Source: Candidatus Thiosymbion sp.
GTDB lineage: Bacteria; Pseudomonadota; Gammaproteobacteria; Chromatiales; Chromatiaceae
DNA: 41,821 nt
Reading direction: 5' to 3'
NCBI GenBank assembly: GCA_018435665.1
Contig: JAHDND010000152.1
Location: forward strand, 1-41,821
Shown: positions 41,690-41,821 of the stretch, piece after piece
Numbering within the stretch: the first letter of the stretch is position 1
Layout of the letters: each line of letters begins with the position of its first letter
Notes under the pieces: generated by a model
What the model saw: the letters and a program-made list of their open reading frames with translations, nothing else
Databases searched by the model: none
What the model was told of the DNA's origin: nothing
Position numbers and translations under genes: made by a program

Positions 41690-41821
41690 GGAGACACTGA
41701 TTTATTCCAACCTCATGGATTGTATGTGATAAAATATTGCCCATGCTATCTCCGACCGCGAGTCGCCCCATGTCCAAGCAGATCTCCTTTGCCCAAGCCG
41801 AGTATGACGCCAAGCGCAAGA
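41690..41821 (+). mobile_element. IS5-family element, left end (runs off the window)
   Basis: The terminal sequence GGAGACACTGATTTATTCC starts at 41690, directly after TTAG (41686-41689), which fits the YTAR target preference of IS5. It is followed by a transposase start on the plus strand. Its end matches both ends of the miniature element at 25108-25206. Confidence 0.75.
41743..41821 (+). CDS. IS5-family transposase, N-terminal fragment
   Basis: The only plus-strand gene. From the ATG at 41743 the frame reads MLSPTASRPMSKQISFAQAE and continues YDAKRK to the edge; an in-frame ATG at 41770 gives the usual start MSKQISFAQAEYDAKRK of IS5-group transposases. The catalytic domain lies outside the window. 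Confidence 0.75.
   Translation, partial: MLSPTASRPMSKQISFAQAEYDAKRK

Overview
The window looks like part of the chromosome of a GC-rich gammaproteobacterium, possibly a purple sulfur bacterium (Chromatiaceae). That guess rests on overall composition, the MarR-type EPS regulator next to a wbp operon, the DprE1-like oxidase and the density of small toxin-antitoxin genes; nothing in the sequence proves the lineage. No rRNA, tRNA or CRISPR array was seen. Every gene reads on the minus strand except an IS5-type transposase entering at the right edge.

Positions 1-1500 hold the start of an IS1182-type transposase, a tandem 43-bp repeat and galE. Positions 1537-5626 hold a two-gene unit: a PHP-phosphoesterase/SMC-like ATPase followed one base later by a Schlafen-AlbA protein, a plausible anti-phage module. 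Positions 5700-8002 hold a decayed membrane-protein gene, a DprE1-like oxidase and a 5'-truncated UbiA prenyltransferase.

Positions 8021-33338 are a Wzx/Wzy-type polysaccharide locus. Read 5' to 3' (right to left) it runs: EPS-associated MarR regulator, wbpA, wbpB, wbpD, wbpE, wzx flippase, CapA-like phosphoesterase, TylF-like methyltransferase, asparagine-synthase-like protein, polysaccharide deacetylase remnant, wbpI-type epimerase, glycosyltransferase, wzy polymerase, OafA-type acyltransferase, asnB, GT4, carbamoyltransferase, methyltransferase and GT2. WbpA-B-E-D convert UDP-GlcNAc to UDP-2,3-diacetamido-glucuronic acid and WbpI would make the manno epimer, so the polymer probably contains a diacetamido-hexuronate, with acetyl, carbamoyl, amide and methyl decorations. 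A TIR-domain gene and a small coiled-coil gene interrupt the deacetylase. GC content swings from about 70% to about 40% inside single genes, so the locus is a mosaic.

A small unit lies between wbpB and wbpD. It is a GxxExxY (PDDEXK-like) gene bounded by 32-bp inverted CACGGAT repeats that supply the wbpB stop codon, the GxxExxY start codon and the wbpD start codon. Gene-less hairpin versions of the same repeat lie nearby, one of them inserted in frame inside wbpE.

Positions 33340-41690 are a graveyard. Broken pieces of further wbpA, wbpD and wbpE copies are interleaved with small genes: HicAB, RelE/Phd, DUF4160/DUF2442, MNT nucleotidyltransferase, DUF29, orphan antitoxins and two unknown genes. 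Three near-identical direct repeats of about 260 bp and several GC-rich palindromes are interspersed, and some junctions show microhomology.
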